This document shows positions 41,208 through 52,700 of a stretch of 64,000 nucleotides of DNA, piece after piece. The stretch covers positions 28,348 to 92,347 of the forward strand of contig DAOROA010000008.1 of NCBI GenBank assembly GCA_035441325.1. Direction: 5' to 3'. Made by a program: the position numbers and the translations under genes. Each line of letters opens with the position of its first letter. Position 1 is the stretch's first letter. This stretch comes from Competibacter_A sp002352125 (GTDB taxonomy: Bacteria; Pseudomonadota; Gammaproteobacteria; Competibacterales; Competibacteraceae). The notes below the pieces were generated by a model that saw nothing but the letters and a program-made list of their open reading frames with translations, was not told the origin of the DNA and did not search any database.

Positions 41208-43595
41208 TCAGGGCAACCAAGACCACATCTCGATCATCGCGAACCGCACCAAGGCGCGGGTGAAAGCGACGACGAACGGTTTGTCGCCAGCCGCGATTTT
41301 GGCGACTCCGGTCATCTGAGATTTCAACAGGCCATCGGGGTTGGGAATCTCGACGATCACGCGCACCACGCGCACGAACGGATCTGCGGAGCTCGGCTCG
41401 ACGACCGGCGCGACGGACGCCACCCGGCCCGCAAAATCCCGCAGCGGATAAGCCCAGACCCGTAATCGCACCGGTGCGTCTGGCTGCACCTCGCCGATGT
41501 CGGTTTCTGGAGCCAAGATCTCGGCCCGCATGATTCGATTGTCCTCGACGGTCGCGAACAGATCGCCCTCCTTCAAAAAACCGCCCGTTTTGAATTCCAA
41601 GCGGGGCGTGACGATCATGCCCTCGACCGGCGCATGCAGACGGGTCCGTTCCCGTTGCTCTCGAAGATAGTTCAACTGTTCCCGCAACTGCTTGAGTTCG
41701 GCTTGTTTGGCGACCACTTCCATCGGCAGCGGCGGACTCTTGATCAAATTCAAATTGGCCGTGGCGACCGCAACCCCCGCTTGATCCACCTCGGCGGTCT
41801 TGACCGCCTCCTCGTACTCCAAATCCTTGACCACACCCTGTCGATAGACCGGCTCTAACAATTTCTGCACCTTTCGGCTGTGAGCCGCTCGCACTTGGGC
41901 CATCGCCAACTGTTCGCGGGTCGCTTCGACGGCTTCCGCCTTGGGGCCGTGCAGCAACAATTCCAGTTCCGCCTGCTTGCGCTCGATATCGGCCGTGGTG
42001 GTGGCGATATCGCGATCTTGTTGCCAAACGCTCAGCTCGGCCAATATCTGATTCGGCGTGACCCACTGGTTCTCCCGAGCTTTTACGGCCACGATCATGC
42101 CGGATGTCACCGCATGGATTTCCGCGTAGGCTGTTGGAAACAGGGTCACATCGCCGGTCACATCGTAGGGATAGGGCAGAAACGAGATCGTGACGAGCAA
42201 TGCGAGCAAGGCCAGCCTCGGCCAGCGAAGACGCTTCGGACCGCTTTCGATCGGCTCTCCGATCTTATTTTCGGTTGCCCCGCGCTGCGCAAACCGGGCT
42301 GTCCCGGTAACGAATGGCGCATCTCGCGTTCCGGCTCGCGCCTCGGCCCGCTCTCTGGTCCGCTGACGCTGATGGGCTCGTCGATACAGCCACCAGCGCG
42401 CAACCATTCCCACCAAGACCAGAAACAGTATCACTCCGACGCCTTGATACTGTTTTTCCAGATAAACGGCTTTGGCTAACGCCACCATACCCAATAACAA
42501 CAGGACATAGGCGACGCTGGCGACGATGTAGCCGACCAAAGCGTACTTTTCCAAGGCCGGCAATCCTTCCGGCGGACGACGGCCACGCAGGTAAAGCTTC
42601 AGGATCTGAAAAGCCCGGTCACGTAACCTGGGCATTTTCAGCCAAGTGGCCAGCCAGACGTAGCCGTCGCCCCACCAAAGCGGATTAGCGATAAACAGAA
42701 ACGCGCCCAATCCCAAATGACCCAGGATGAACGCGTAGGAACTCAGCGTACCACCGCTTTGATAGGTCAGCCGCCAAACCAGCATTCCGCCGACAAACAA
42801 AGCGAGTTTGGTCAACAGCGCCGCTCCAACTGCCGCCAAGCGCTGCTGGGGCGGGCGGGAAATGGCCCGAATCGATTTGCCGACGAAAAAATGAGGAATG
42901 ACCCCGAATTCCAGCCGCAGCCCGAACTGATTGACCGTTCCGCCGGCATAGGCAACGGATACACCTTGGACGATTCGCGTAAACAGATTGGCGACGAACA
43001 GCCCCAAGGTAAACTTGAACAGCAGATGCGAATTTGGATCGGAAAACGCTTGCAGCGCTCGCTGATACTCCGGCCGGTGGTACAGAATGATCAGCAACGC
43101 CAGCGGTACGCCCGGCACCAGTAGCCACGCCCCGTAACGTAGCCATCCGATACGGCGCGCCAGCCAGGTGAATGCGCGATGCGGATTGAACCACACCCAT
43201 TGATAACCATCGTACCGCTCGTCGTTCCGGGTATCGGTCCGCGCATCATCCTCCGCAGTTTCGGGATTCGACGCATCTGCCGCCGCTGGCGGAGAAGCCG
43301 GCTCCAGCAACCCCAGCTCCGCCATGTCTCGATAAAACTGATCGAGTTGCTCGGTAGCGATAATCAGCCCGAATCGCTTTTCGAACGCAGACCGGATTTC
43401 CTCCGCGCCGGTGGCATCATCCAATGCCTTGCATAAGAAAATCTCTTCTTCTCCCAGCTCGAATCGCTCGCCGCTGAGGAGGTTTCGCACCTGATAGCGG
43501 CCAGCGGTCCGGGTTGGATCGAATCGCAAATCTGGCCGCAACCGCCAACTGATCGGAATTCGTCCGCCTCCTTCCCCGCCCTCGGATACCGCCAC
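41208..43595 (-). CDS. M50-like membrane protein fused to HlyD-type adaptor
   Basis: About 795 residues. The N-terminal 100 residues (RPDLRFDPTRTAGRYQVRNL, FELGEEEIFLCKALDD) resemble the winged-helix/PqqD-like domain often attached to such proteins. Then come six or so membrane helices (about 145-410) with an M50-family pattern (LEFGVIPHFFVGKSIRA and NPLWWGDGYVWLATWLKMP), another helix near 460, and a periplasmic HlyD part with a split biotinyl/lipoyl-like hairpin and coiled coil (about 475-795). The HExxH protease motif is absent (TRIVQGVSVAYAGG at its place), so proteolysis is unlikely. Related fusions work with exporters; a role in moving the synthase product across the envelope is inferred. 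The start is uncertain: GTG 43595, two bases after the KS-AT stop, or TTG 43601. Confidence 0.8.
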   Translation of the reverse strand: MAVSEGGEGGGRIPISWRLRPDLRFDPTRTAGRYQVRNLLSGERFELGEEEIFLCKALDDATGAEEIRSAFEKRFGLIIATEQLDQFYRDMAELGLLEPASPPAAADASNPETAEDDARTDTRNDERYDGYQWVWFNPHRAFTWLARRIGWLRYGAWLLVPGVPLALLIILYHRPEYQRALQAFSDPNSHLLFKFTLGLFVANLFTRIVQGVSVAYAGGTVNQFGLRLEFGVIPHFFVGKSIRAISRPPQQRLAAVGAALLTKLALFVGGMLVWRLTYQSGGTLSSYAFILGHLGLGAFLFIANPLWWGDGYVWLATWLKMPRLRDRAFQILKLYLRGRRPPEGLPALEKYALVGYIVASVAYVLLLLGMVALAKAVYLEKQYQGVGVILFLVLVGMVARWWLYRRAHQRQRTRERAEARAGTRDAPFVTGTARFAQRGATENKIGEPIESGPKRLRWPRLALLALLVTISFLPYPYDVTGDVTLFPTAYAEIHAVTSGMIVAVKARENQWVTPNQILAELSVWQQDRDIATTTADIERKQAELELLLHGPKAEAVEATREQLAMAQVRAAHSRKVQKLLEPVYRQGVVKDLEYEEAVKTAEVDQAGVAVATANLNLIKSPPLPMEVVAKQAELKQLREQLNYLREQRERTRLHAPVEGMIVTPRLEFKTGGFLKEGDLFATVEDNRIMRAEILAPETDIGEVQPDAPVRLRVWAYPLRDFAGRVASVAPVVEPSSADPFVRVVRVIVEIPNPDGLLKSQMTGVAKIAAGDKPFVVAFTRALVRFAMIEMWSWLP

Positions 43596-43597
43596 AA

Positions 43598-46500
43598 TCA
43601 ACGCATCCGGCGCCGGTTCAGCCAAGCGGCCATCACCTGCTCCTGCTGGCTCAGAAAATCTCGCATGAGCGCGAAATGGCCGACGATGGCGGCTTGCCGG
43701 CCGATGCTCGCCGTTGCTGGCGCGGGCTGGGGAACGGCCACGGGCGCCGCAGCCGGCGCGGGTCGAGAAACGGTCGCAGGATCGAGCGTATCGCCGGCGG
43801 CAACTGGCGGGCGGGACGAACCGAGCCAATCTCTCAACTGGCACACGTCGGGTTCGGGCAGCCGAATAACGGGAATGGCGGTGGAAAGATATGGTGCGGG
43901 TTTCCCGGACGGTGCGAGGCTACCGCCATAAAGCGGATTCAGATCGAGATCGAGGCCCTGCGCGAACAGGATTCCCAGCAAGTGCCGCAACTGCGTCTCG
44001 CTCCCTCGACGGCGATCGTCCGAAGCCACGGCAACATGCGGCCGGTTGCGCAGGATATCCCGCACGAACGCGGTTAAATGGCTCTCCGGCCCGACTTCGA
44101 CAAACAACCGGACACCATCCCGGTACAGATGTTCGATGCTTTGGCGAAACAGCACCGGCGACACGTATTGGGCAGCGGCCGTGTCGCGAATGCCGGCGGC
44201 TTCGCTCGGAAACGGCTCGGCCGTGGCGCAGGAATAAAGGGTGACCGGCGTCGCGGCAAATTCGATGTCCTCGAACAGTTGCCGGAACGCTTCCGCCATC
44301 GGCGCCATCGAGGGCGTGTGATACCCCCGGTCGAGCGTCAGGACGCTGCAAAACCCGCCCTGCTGCTTCAGTGCTTCGTGTGCCGTGGCAATCGCTTCGG
44401 CCGGTCCGAACAGGATGAATTGGTTGCTGCAATTATCCATGGTCAAACGGAGCCGGGAATCGGCCGCCAAGACCTCTCTCACTCGCTCTAGCGGCAACGC
44501 TCCCACCGATAGCAGCCGGCCATCCGGGATAGCGCCATCGGATTCCAGTCGGCGATAGAGCGCATTCATCCGGCGGATGTTCCCGGCGACCCCATGCCTA
44601 TCCAGCTTGATCGTTCCCGAAGCCACCAAAGCGGCATTTTCGCCGGTGCTGTGACCCAGCATGGCGTCGGCTCGCACGCCGAAAGCGGACAGCAGCGCGA
44701 ACAATGCCTGATCGGCGGCAAATACCGATTCCGACCCAAGTTCCATGCCGCGCAGTTCCGCCTGCAGCCAGGCTCGATCCTCGGCAGTCAGCCCGGTGGG
44801 ATGCGGAAAGATCGCTTGGCTGGGCGCGGTCTCCCGTTCCTCGTCGTACAAACCATCGAGAAAATCGAACCAGCGACGCACCTGCGGAAATTCCACCGCC
44901 AAGTCTCGCAGCATGTTCGGATACTGCGAATTTTCGCCGGGAAACAGCAACGCCACCCGCCCGGCGAGCGGCTTGGCACCGAAATAAACACCCTCGCGGG
45001 TATGGAGATGGTCTCTGGCGCCATCGGCCAGCTTACCGAGCACGGCCGTTAACCGGGCATCCAGCTCGCGGCCATCTTTGGCGATCACCGCCAACCGTTG
45101 TCCGCCTTGGCCGCGCCGCTGCCAGAGCTCGGTCGCCAACTCCCGCAAATCGAGCGACGGCTCCAATCGAATCCGCTCGCGCAACTGCGCGACTTGATCG
45201 AGCAACGCCGGGCGATCGGATTGCGAAAACACCAGCAGCTCGCTTCCGCTCCGCCAGCGCTGCCCCAGAAAGGCCGACAGCGGTTCTTCGGACTGGATCG
45301 GCGCTTCTTCCAGAATGGCGTGCGTGTTGATGCCGCCGAAACCGAAGGCATTGACCGCCGCCCGGCGCGGTGTCCGTCCGCCGTGGATCCAAGGCCGGCA
45401 TTCGGTATTGAGGTATAGCGGCGTCTGCTCCAAACCCAGGGCAGGGTTGACTTCATCGCACAGCATGGGCGGCAAAATTTTGTGGTACAGCGCCAAGCTC
45501 ACCTTGATGAGGGATGCGATACCGGCAGCGGGAATACAATGGCCGATCATGGACTTGACCGAACCCAACGCGACCGATGGAACCCGCCCTTTCCGTTCTC
45601 CCAACAGTTGCCTCAACGCCTGGATCTCGGTCTGGTCCCCCAGCGGAATGCCGGTGCCGTGCGCTTCGAACAAGCCCACGGAAGCGGGATCGAGCTGCGC
45701 CTGCTGGTAGGCCCGCCGCATCGCCAGCAATTCTCCTTCCAGCCTCGGCGCCATCAAGCCTTTGGCGCGGCCATCGGAAGATTGGCCGACCGATTTCAAG
45801 ACAGCATAAATCCGGTTACCGTCTCGCACGGCCTCATCGAGGCGTTTCAACACCAAGATTCCGCCGCCCTCGCCCAAAAGCGTCCCGTCCGCCCCAGCGT
45901 CGAACGGCCGAACGCGCGAGGTTCGCGACAGGGCACCCAGCTCGCAAAACACCATGTGCACCAAAGGCGGCGTCGAGGTGTTGATCCCGCCGGCCAGCAT
46001 GATGTCGGCACGACCGCGCTGTAGCTCCTGCATGGCGTTTTCTACGGCGATCAACGACGAAGCGCAGGCCGCATCGATGATGTAGTTGGGTCCCATCAGA
46101 TTGAGGCGGTTGGCGATGCGCCCGGTCATCATGTTGGGCACCAGACCGGGAATGCTGTCGGCATCCATCGGTAACAGCTCGTTTTTCAACAGAGCTCTAA
46201 GCTTCTGGCGATGGGCCTTATCCAACTGCGGCATCACCGCCGCCAACACATCCAGCATCTGATCGACGACCACCCCGTGCTGCACTCCATTGATGCTGGC
46301 GCGATTGGGATGGATGCCATGCCCCAGAATGATGCCCGTCGATTCGGGCCGATAGCCGTTTTCGGCGAGCCCCGCGTCCCGCAACGCGGCCTTGGCCAGA
46401 TCCAAAGCATGAAACTGGTCCGGTTCACCGCTGGCGACCGATACCGGCATAATCCCGAAGGCTGCAGCGTCAAAGCGCGACAAGTCCTTTAGAAAGCCGC

Positions 46501-46717
46501 CGCGTTTGGTATAGATCTTGGCTCGTTCGAGAAAGCCGCCTTCCCGGCCGCTCGCGGTGGGGTCGTAATAGCGGTCCGCATTCCAATCGGGCAACGGTTC
46601 GTCAACCGCGTCGCATTTGCCCAGGATATTGGTCCAATAAGCGATGACGTTAGCCGCTTTCGGAAACAGGCCGGCCATGCCGACGATGGCGATATCGCCC
46701 TTTCCTATCGTTTCCAT
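43598..46717 (-). CDS. Type I PKS/PUFA-type synthase, KS-AT only
   Basis: A 1039-residue protein. The ketosynthase (about 8-440) begins IAIVGMAGLFPKAANVIAYW and has active Cys near 218 in DAACASSL, His in EAHGTGIPLGD and a second His in IGHCIPAAG. The acyltransferase (about 585-900) has FPGENSQYP (usually FPGQGSQ) and the active Ser in GHSTGENAAL near 688. The last 25 residues (FALMRDFLSQQEQVMAAWL) match the segment that in the larger synthase sits between AT and ACP, yet the protein stops there, so it must use a carrier domain in trans. It resembles PfaB/PfaA-like proteins of polyunsaturated fatty acid synthases. ATG 46717 starts directly at the KS; it follows the giant synthase gene by 16 bp in the same operon. 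Confidence 0.9.
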   Translation of the reverse strand: METIGKGDIAIVGMAGLFPKAANVIAYWTNILGKCDAVDEPLPDWNADRYYDPTASGREGGFLERAKIYTKRGGFLKDLSRFDAAAFGIMPVSVASGEPDQFHALDLAKAALRDAGLAENGYRPESTGIILGHGIHPNRASINGVQHGVVVDQMLDVLAAVMPQLDKAHRQKLRALLKNELLPMDADSIPGLVPNMMTGRIANRLNLMGPNYIIDAACASSLIAVENAMQELQRGRADIMLAGGINTSTPPLVHMVFCELGALSRTSRVRPFDAGADGTLLGEGGGILVLKRLDEAVRDGNRIYAVLKSVGQSSDGRAKGLMAPRLEGELLAMRRAYQQAQLDPASVGLFEAHGTGIPLGDQTEIQALRQLLGERKGRVPSVALGSVKSMIGHCIPAAGIASLIKVSLALYHKILPPMLCDEVNPALGLEQTPLYLNTECRPWIHGGRTPRRAAVNAFGFGGINTHAILEEAPIQSEEPLSAFLGQRWRSGSELLVFSQSDRPALLDQVAQLRERIRLEPSLDLRELATELWQRRGQGGQRLAVIAKDGRELDARLTAVLGKLADGARDHLHTREGVYFGAKPLAGRVALLFPGENSQYPNMLRDLAVEFPQVRRWFDFLDGLYDEERETAPSQAIFPHPTGLTAEDRAWLQAELRGMELGSESVFAADQALFALLSAFGVRADAMLGHSTGENAALVASGTIKLDRHGVAGNIRRMNALYRRLESDGAIPDGRLLSVGALPLERVREVLAADSRLRLTMDNCSNQFILFGPAEAIATAHEALKQQGGFCSVLTLDRGYHTPSMAPMAEAFRQLFEDIEFAATPVTLYSCATAEPFPSEAAGIRDTAAAQYVSPVLFRQSIEHLYRDGVRLFVEVGPESHLTAFVRDILRNRPHVAVASDDRRRGSETQLRHLLGILFAQGLDLDLNPLYGGSLAPSGKPAPYLSTAIPVIRLPEPDVCQLRDWLGSSRPPVAAGDTLDPATVSRPAPAAAPVAVPQPAPATASIGRQAAIVGHFALMRDFLSQQEQVMAAWLNRRRMR

Positions 46718-46733
46718 CTGGGAATATCCCGCG

Positions 46734-49700
46734 CTAAGACCGTTCCGAGCTGGGCATGCCGCCCGCCCAGCCACCACCCAAGCGATTGAGCGCCGCGCTC
46801 GCTGTGCATTCGAATTGCCGGATCGCCAAACGAACCTTTCCCCGGTCATCGACGATCACCGCATCGCCCATCGTGACGGGATTGCTCGTTTCGGAATGGA
46901 TGCGAACGCACGCTTTCAGCCGGTTCGGGATGCTTTCCCGGCCAAACCGCTGGATAAGACCGACACGATTCGGCAGCGTGGCGCTATTGCGCACGCGGCG
47001 CGACCAGATCAGCACGCCCTGAAACAAGGCATCGACGATGACCGGATCGATCAGCCACGTTCCCCGTCCGGCGAAAGGGCAAAAATCTTCTACTCGGCTC
47101 GGCGCCAAAACCAGATCGAACCCACGATGATCGATTGCCTCGATGCGGACGATGGATTGGAAGAGCGGCCCATGAAAAAGCCAGCGGCGATAAACGTCTT
47201 CGACCGCCAAAGAAGCCAAGGAGTTGCTTAGCGATAAAGGCGGCACCGGTTTGCCGGAAACATCCCCGCCCGCTTTTACCGAAGCCCGGTAGCCGAATTT
47301 GCCTTCGCCGTCGGCCCTGCCCAGCACGACATCGAACCGCCGTTGCTCCGGCGAGGAGGCCGGATCGGTGCAAACGTCGATCTCGACCGGTAGACGACCC
47401 TGTAATAACCGCAAGCCCTGGAGCAGCCGCACGTCCTCCAGTTCGAGAACGTCGGCCTCCAACCCCAAGGCGGCCACCACCTCGGCCATGTATTCCATCG
47501 CCACCGCGAACGGCAACACCGGTACTCCGTCCAGCCGATGCTGATCGAGATAAGGATCGCTGACCAGATCCAAGGTTTTGCCGAACCGCCAGGCGCCAGG
47601 TCCGCTCTGGACAAGCCGGCCACCGTACAGCAGCGCCCACGGCCCTGCGGTGATCGCAGCCGGATCGGCTTGACCGGGGAGCGCGCTGAGCCGGGCTTCC
47701 TCGTATTCCCAGGGAAAATCGCCCGCCACCAATTCGACTTCGCTGGCCGGCCCGTACAGCAACTCGTTCAACAAAAACCGCCGGCCCGCCGTCGCATCGA
47801 CCAGACGAACGCCGCGCGCCTCGAACTGCCGCCTGACTTCGGGGGTCACCATGCCGGCGCCGTGCGTCGTTCGATCCCAAGGGCTCCAGTTGACCGCCGC
47901 CACCTTCACCGCCGAATCCCAACGGGCGGCCACAGCCCAAGCCAGCCGGCCGAGGATTTCGTTGGCGGTGGCGTAATCCGCTTGGCCACGATTGCCGAAA
48001 CGCCCGGCCACGGAGGTAAAAAAGGCGAGAAACTTGAGGGTGTCGGGGCGAAGATGTTTCGCTAGCAGGAACGCGCTGTCCACCTTGGTATCGATCACTC
48101 GGTCGATGCCGGCGCGGGTTTTGTCGAGCAACCAACCGTCCTCGATCACTCCGGCGCCGTGGATCACCGCGTCGATACGGCCGTAGCGCCCGTAAAGCTC
48201 CTCCAGCAAAGCGGCCAAGGCGGCTTCGTCGCGAACATCCACCGCCCGATAATCCACCCGCGCGCCCAGTGCGGCAAAATCGGCCAGATTGGCGCGCGTT
48301 TCGCGGTCGCGCAGCACGGCCTGAACGCGCCGCTCGATTTCCACCGGGCGCGGCGCGGCACCATCGGCGGTCAGCCGCTCGATAAAATGGCGCCGCAGCG
48401 CGGCGGCATCCGCCAAATCCCGGAGCGCCGGCTCCTCGGCCGTCGGCAACGGCGTCCGCCCCAGCAGCACCAAAGTCGGCCGATAGGGAGCTAATTCCAG
48501 CAAAATCTCGGCGGTGATACCCCGTGCCCCGCCGGTGGCCAACACCACCCAGCGCTCGTCCGGTCGCCGTAGCGGCTCGGGCAAGGGGCACAGCGATGCC
48601 GGGATGGTTCGGAAAATGGTTCGGACGCCAGCCGGATAGCCCACTTCGCGACGACCGCCGGGCAAAGCCAGCTCGCGCAAAACCCATGTCGCCAACTGCT
48701 CGGGGTCGTCGGCCGGATCCAGATCCAGCGCCTTGCCGATAAAACCGGGCTGGCTCGCATCAGCATTCCATTCCAGATTCAGCGTCTTCACCAAGCCCGC
48801 CAGCCCAGCGCCACCAGAAAAGGCCGTATCGGCACCCCGCAGCCCCCCCCGTCCGAACCGCCCGCCCATGCCGCTCACCGTCAACAAACGCCCGCGACCG
48901 CGCAGCTCGGAACCGACCAGCCGCAACAGATCGAACAGCGTCTTGACCTCCAGCTCGATCCGCTCCCGCCATTCGGCCAGCGCGGCGTCCTTGGAAAGCG
49001 AAGGCCGGCCCAACGGCAACAGATGGATCACTCCCCGGATAGACATCCCCCGCCATTGCGCATCCAGCCAGTGCGGCAAACGCTCGGCGTCGCCGAGCAC
49101 CTCCTCGGGCACCAGCATCGGCTGGACACCAGCTTGGCGCAGCTTGCGGCTGAGCGCGTCCGCCACGCCGAGTTCGTCCGGCGTCAACAGGTACAGCCCC
49201 GGCTCCAAAGCGGCCGGCGAATCGGGCAATGGCTCCGCGTACGCCTCGACGACAAACCGGGACAGGGGGGCGCACGCATCGGAACCCGTCCCGGTCAACT
49301 CAAAAGGGCGGCTGCCCTCCCCCGCCACGGCGGTTGCAGCGGGTTGTTCGGCGCCGGCATCAAGCCGGGCCACCACCGCGTCCAGAATCTGCTGGAAGGT
49401 CTGCAAGCTGGCGATTTCCTCCATATGCGGCTGGAGCATCCGAGATATCGCGGCCGGCAGCGAGCGGCGAAACAGGCCCAGAATTTCCACTCGCTTGATG
49501 GAGTCGATACCCAAATCGGCCTCGATGTCCTGATCGAGTCCCAGCATATCCTCCGGATAGCCGGTGCGCTCGCTGGCGATTTTGAGCAGCAGGCTTTTAA
49601 GGTCCGCAGATTTCACGCCTTGCGCTTCCGGCGGCGCTGCCGCCGCCACCGGCATCGGGGCGAGCGATACCGGAACAGATGCTGGCGCGACGCTCTCGAT

Positions 49701-52700
49701 TGGTGCCTGGACCGCTGCGGGCGCGACCGGCGGCGCAACGGGCGGCGCGGCCCCGGCCGCCGAAGCCGGTACGACCACCGGCAGAGCGGGCGGTAACGGC
49801 TGCGCTGACCGTCCAGCCTCCTCCTCCCGGCCGGCGGCGAAATAGGCCAGCATCACCCGCTCCTGCAACTGCAAAAACTGGCGCATGGTTTCCTGATAGC
49901 CGGCCAGAGCCTGATCGGCGGCCCACGGCTCGGTGGAGCCGGTCGCCGACGGCGGACCGGGTGGTTTATCACTCATCGTATCGATCTCCAAAGATGGCTC
50001 ATTTTCCGGCACCGCAGCTCGCGGCGCCGCGAGCGGAGGCGGTTGCCGCACCGCCTCGCTGGCGGTCAGGAGCGGTTTGGTTCCGAACGCAGGGGGTTCG
50101 CCCGGCCGCCGGACGCCACCGCCGCCGAGCAGCCAGACATGAGGCGGCAACGACGCGGGACGGGACGATTCCAGCAGGCGGGCCAAAGGCGGTTCGTCCG
50201 CTATCCGTCCCGCGAACAAGGGCGCCAAATCCAGCGCGACGCCATTCGCCAGCAAGGCGGCCAGCGCGTGCAGCAACCCGGTCAACCCGCCACCGCGATC
50301 ATCCACCGCTACGGCCAGATGGGGCCGGTCGCCCAGAATCTGCCGGGTCAGCCGGGCCAGCACGCTGCGCGGCCCGACTTCCAAAAACAAACGCGCCCCG
50401 GCGGCGTACATCGCCTCGATCTCGCCGGCAAAATCGACGGGGGCGGTCAAATGCGCCGCCAGCAGTTCCCGGATCGCCGCCGGTTCACCCGGATACGCCG
50501 AGGCCGTAGCATTGCCGTAGACCGCAAAAGCGGGAGAATGGAAGGGCAGTTCGGCCATGAAGGCCGCTAATCGAGCCCTGGCCGGCTCGACCAGCGGCGA
50601 ATGAAATGCAGCGGCCACATTCAAGGGTGCGGTGGCGATGCGGTGGGCCGCTAACGCCTGGCCGGCCCGTTCGATGGCGGCAGCGGTTCCCGACAGCACC
50701 AGTTGCCGGGGGGCGTTGTAGTTGGCAAAGGTGATGGCCTCCACGCCCGCCAGCGCCGTTTTCACCGACTCGACATCGGCCCGCGCCGCCAACATGGCGC
50801 CCAGCTCGCCCCCCGAAGCGGCCTCGACGATGAATCGCCCCCGTGCCTCTGACAAGCGCAATAAGGTATCCAAATCGAAAACGCCGGCAGCATACAGGGC
50901 CACGTATTCGCCGTAGCTGTGTCCCGCTGCCCAATCCGGCCGCAAATCCAGGGTGTTCAACCACGCCCATAGGCCGGCCTCGACCGCGCCCAGCGCCGGT
51001 TGGGCGATTTCGGTGCGGGTCAACCGGGCGCGGGCTGCTCGATCCGACTCAGGATCGAACCGGCTGGGTGGGTAGATCAAGGCGCTCAGACGATCCTGGT
51101 CTTGCTGGCTGGCGCCGATCACGTCCCGCAATAGCTCGTCGGCCCGTTCCAGAGTCGCCCTCAACTCCGGCAAGGTCACCGCCAGCTCGCGCAACATGCC
51201 AGGATACTGGCTGCCCTGTCCCGGAAACAGCACCGCCAGCCGGCCCGGCCGATCAGTTCCAGCCTCGGAACGGGCCAGGTAGACATCTTCGGAAAGCGCG
51301 GACGGCTGCTTTCCTTGTAACAACTCCAAAGCTTCGGCGATTCGTTGCTCCAGTTGCGGCGGCGAACCGGCCACGATCGCCAGAGTCCGCCCCCGCGCTG
51401 GCAGCGCCCGCGCCAGCGCCGCCGCCAAATCCGGCAGGTGCGGGCAAGCGCCGGCTCGCAGCGCGGCTTGCAGCTCGCGCAGCGAAGCGATCAAATCCGC
51501 CTCGTCGCTCGCGCGCCAGACGAACAGTTCGACCGGCCAGTCCGACAATGGCGCACGCGCCGCCGAATCGTCTTCGCTCGAATGCTCTTCGAGCGTGGCG
51601 TGAAAATTGGTACCGCCGAAACCGAAGGCGCTGACGCTGGCCCGGCGCGGTTGTCCGGCCAAGCGCAACCACGGTCTTGCTTCCGCACAGACAAACAGGG
51701 GGTTGGCGGCGTCGCGTAGCGGCGGTAGCGGCCGGCTGACGCCCCGGTGCGGCGGCAAGACCCGATGATGCAGCGCCAGAGCGGCTTTGATCAGACCGGC
51801 GACGCCGGCGGTCGCCTTGGTGTGGCCGATCAAGGTTTTGGCCGAGCCGATCATGCCGCTCGCCGGCAGCGCGTTGACCTCGTCCAGCAGGGTCGTCACG
51901 GTTTCCAGTTCCGCCCGGTCCCCCGCGACCGTGCCGGTACCGTGCGCTTCCCAAAGCCCGACCGTGGCCGGCGAGTAGCCGGCATCGCGATAAGCCCGCC
52001 GCAAGGCGCGCAACTGCCCCGCCGGCCGCGGCGCAGTCAAGCCCTTGGCGCGACCGTCGCTGGATCCGGCGATGCCTTTGATCACCGCGTAGACGCGATC
52101 TCCATCTCGTTCGGCATCATCCAGCCGTTTCAGCACCACCGCCGCCACGCCTTCGGCGATGGCGATACCGTCGGCCCGCTCATCGAAGGTGCGCGGGCGG
52201 CCCTGGGGCGATAACGCCTGGGTCTTGGCAAAGCAAAGATACATGAACGGCGACTGCATGGTATCCACGCCGCCGGCGATCGCCAGATCGCAGTGACCCA
52301 GCCGCAGCTCGTTGACGCCCTGATAGATGGCGGCCAGCGACGACGCGCAAGCGGCATCCACCGTGCAATTGATTCCGCCGAAATCGAAGCGGTTGCTGAT
52401 CCGTCCTGCCGCCACGTTGGGCAACAGGCCGGCAAAGGAATCTTCGGTCCATTCCGGCAACCGCGCCAACACGTCCTCATCGACGCGGCCGACCAGGCGC
52501 GGCAGATCGGCGCGGGCAGCATAGGCCAACCCGAGTTCGCCCATGCCGCCGCTGGCTCCCAAAACCACCGCGATCCGCTCGCGATCCGTTTGGTCGAGGG
52601 CGATCTTGGCGTCGTCCAACGCCTGCCGCACCGTTTCCAGAGCGAGCAACTGCAGAGGATCGACCGATCTGAGCGCCACCGGCGGCAACCCGTAGCGGGT

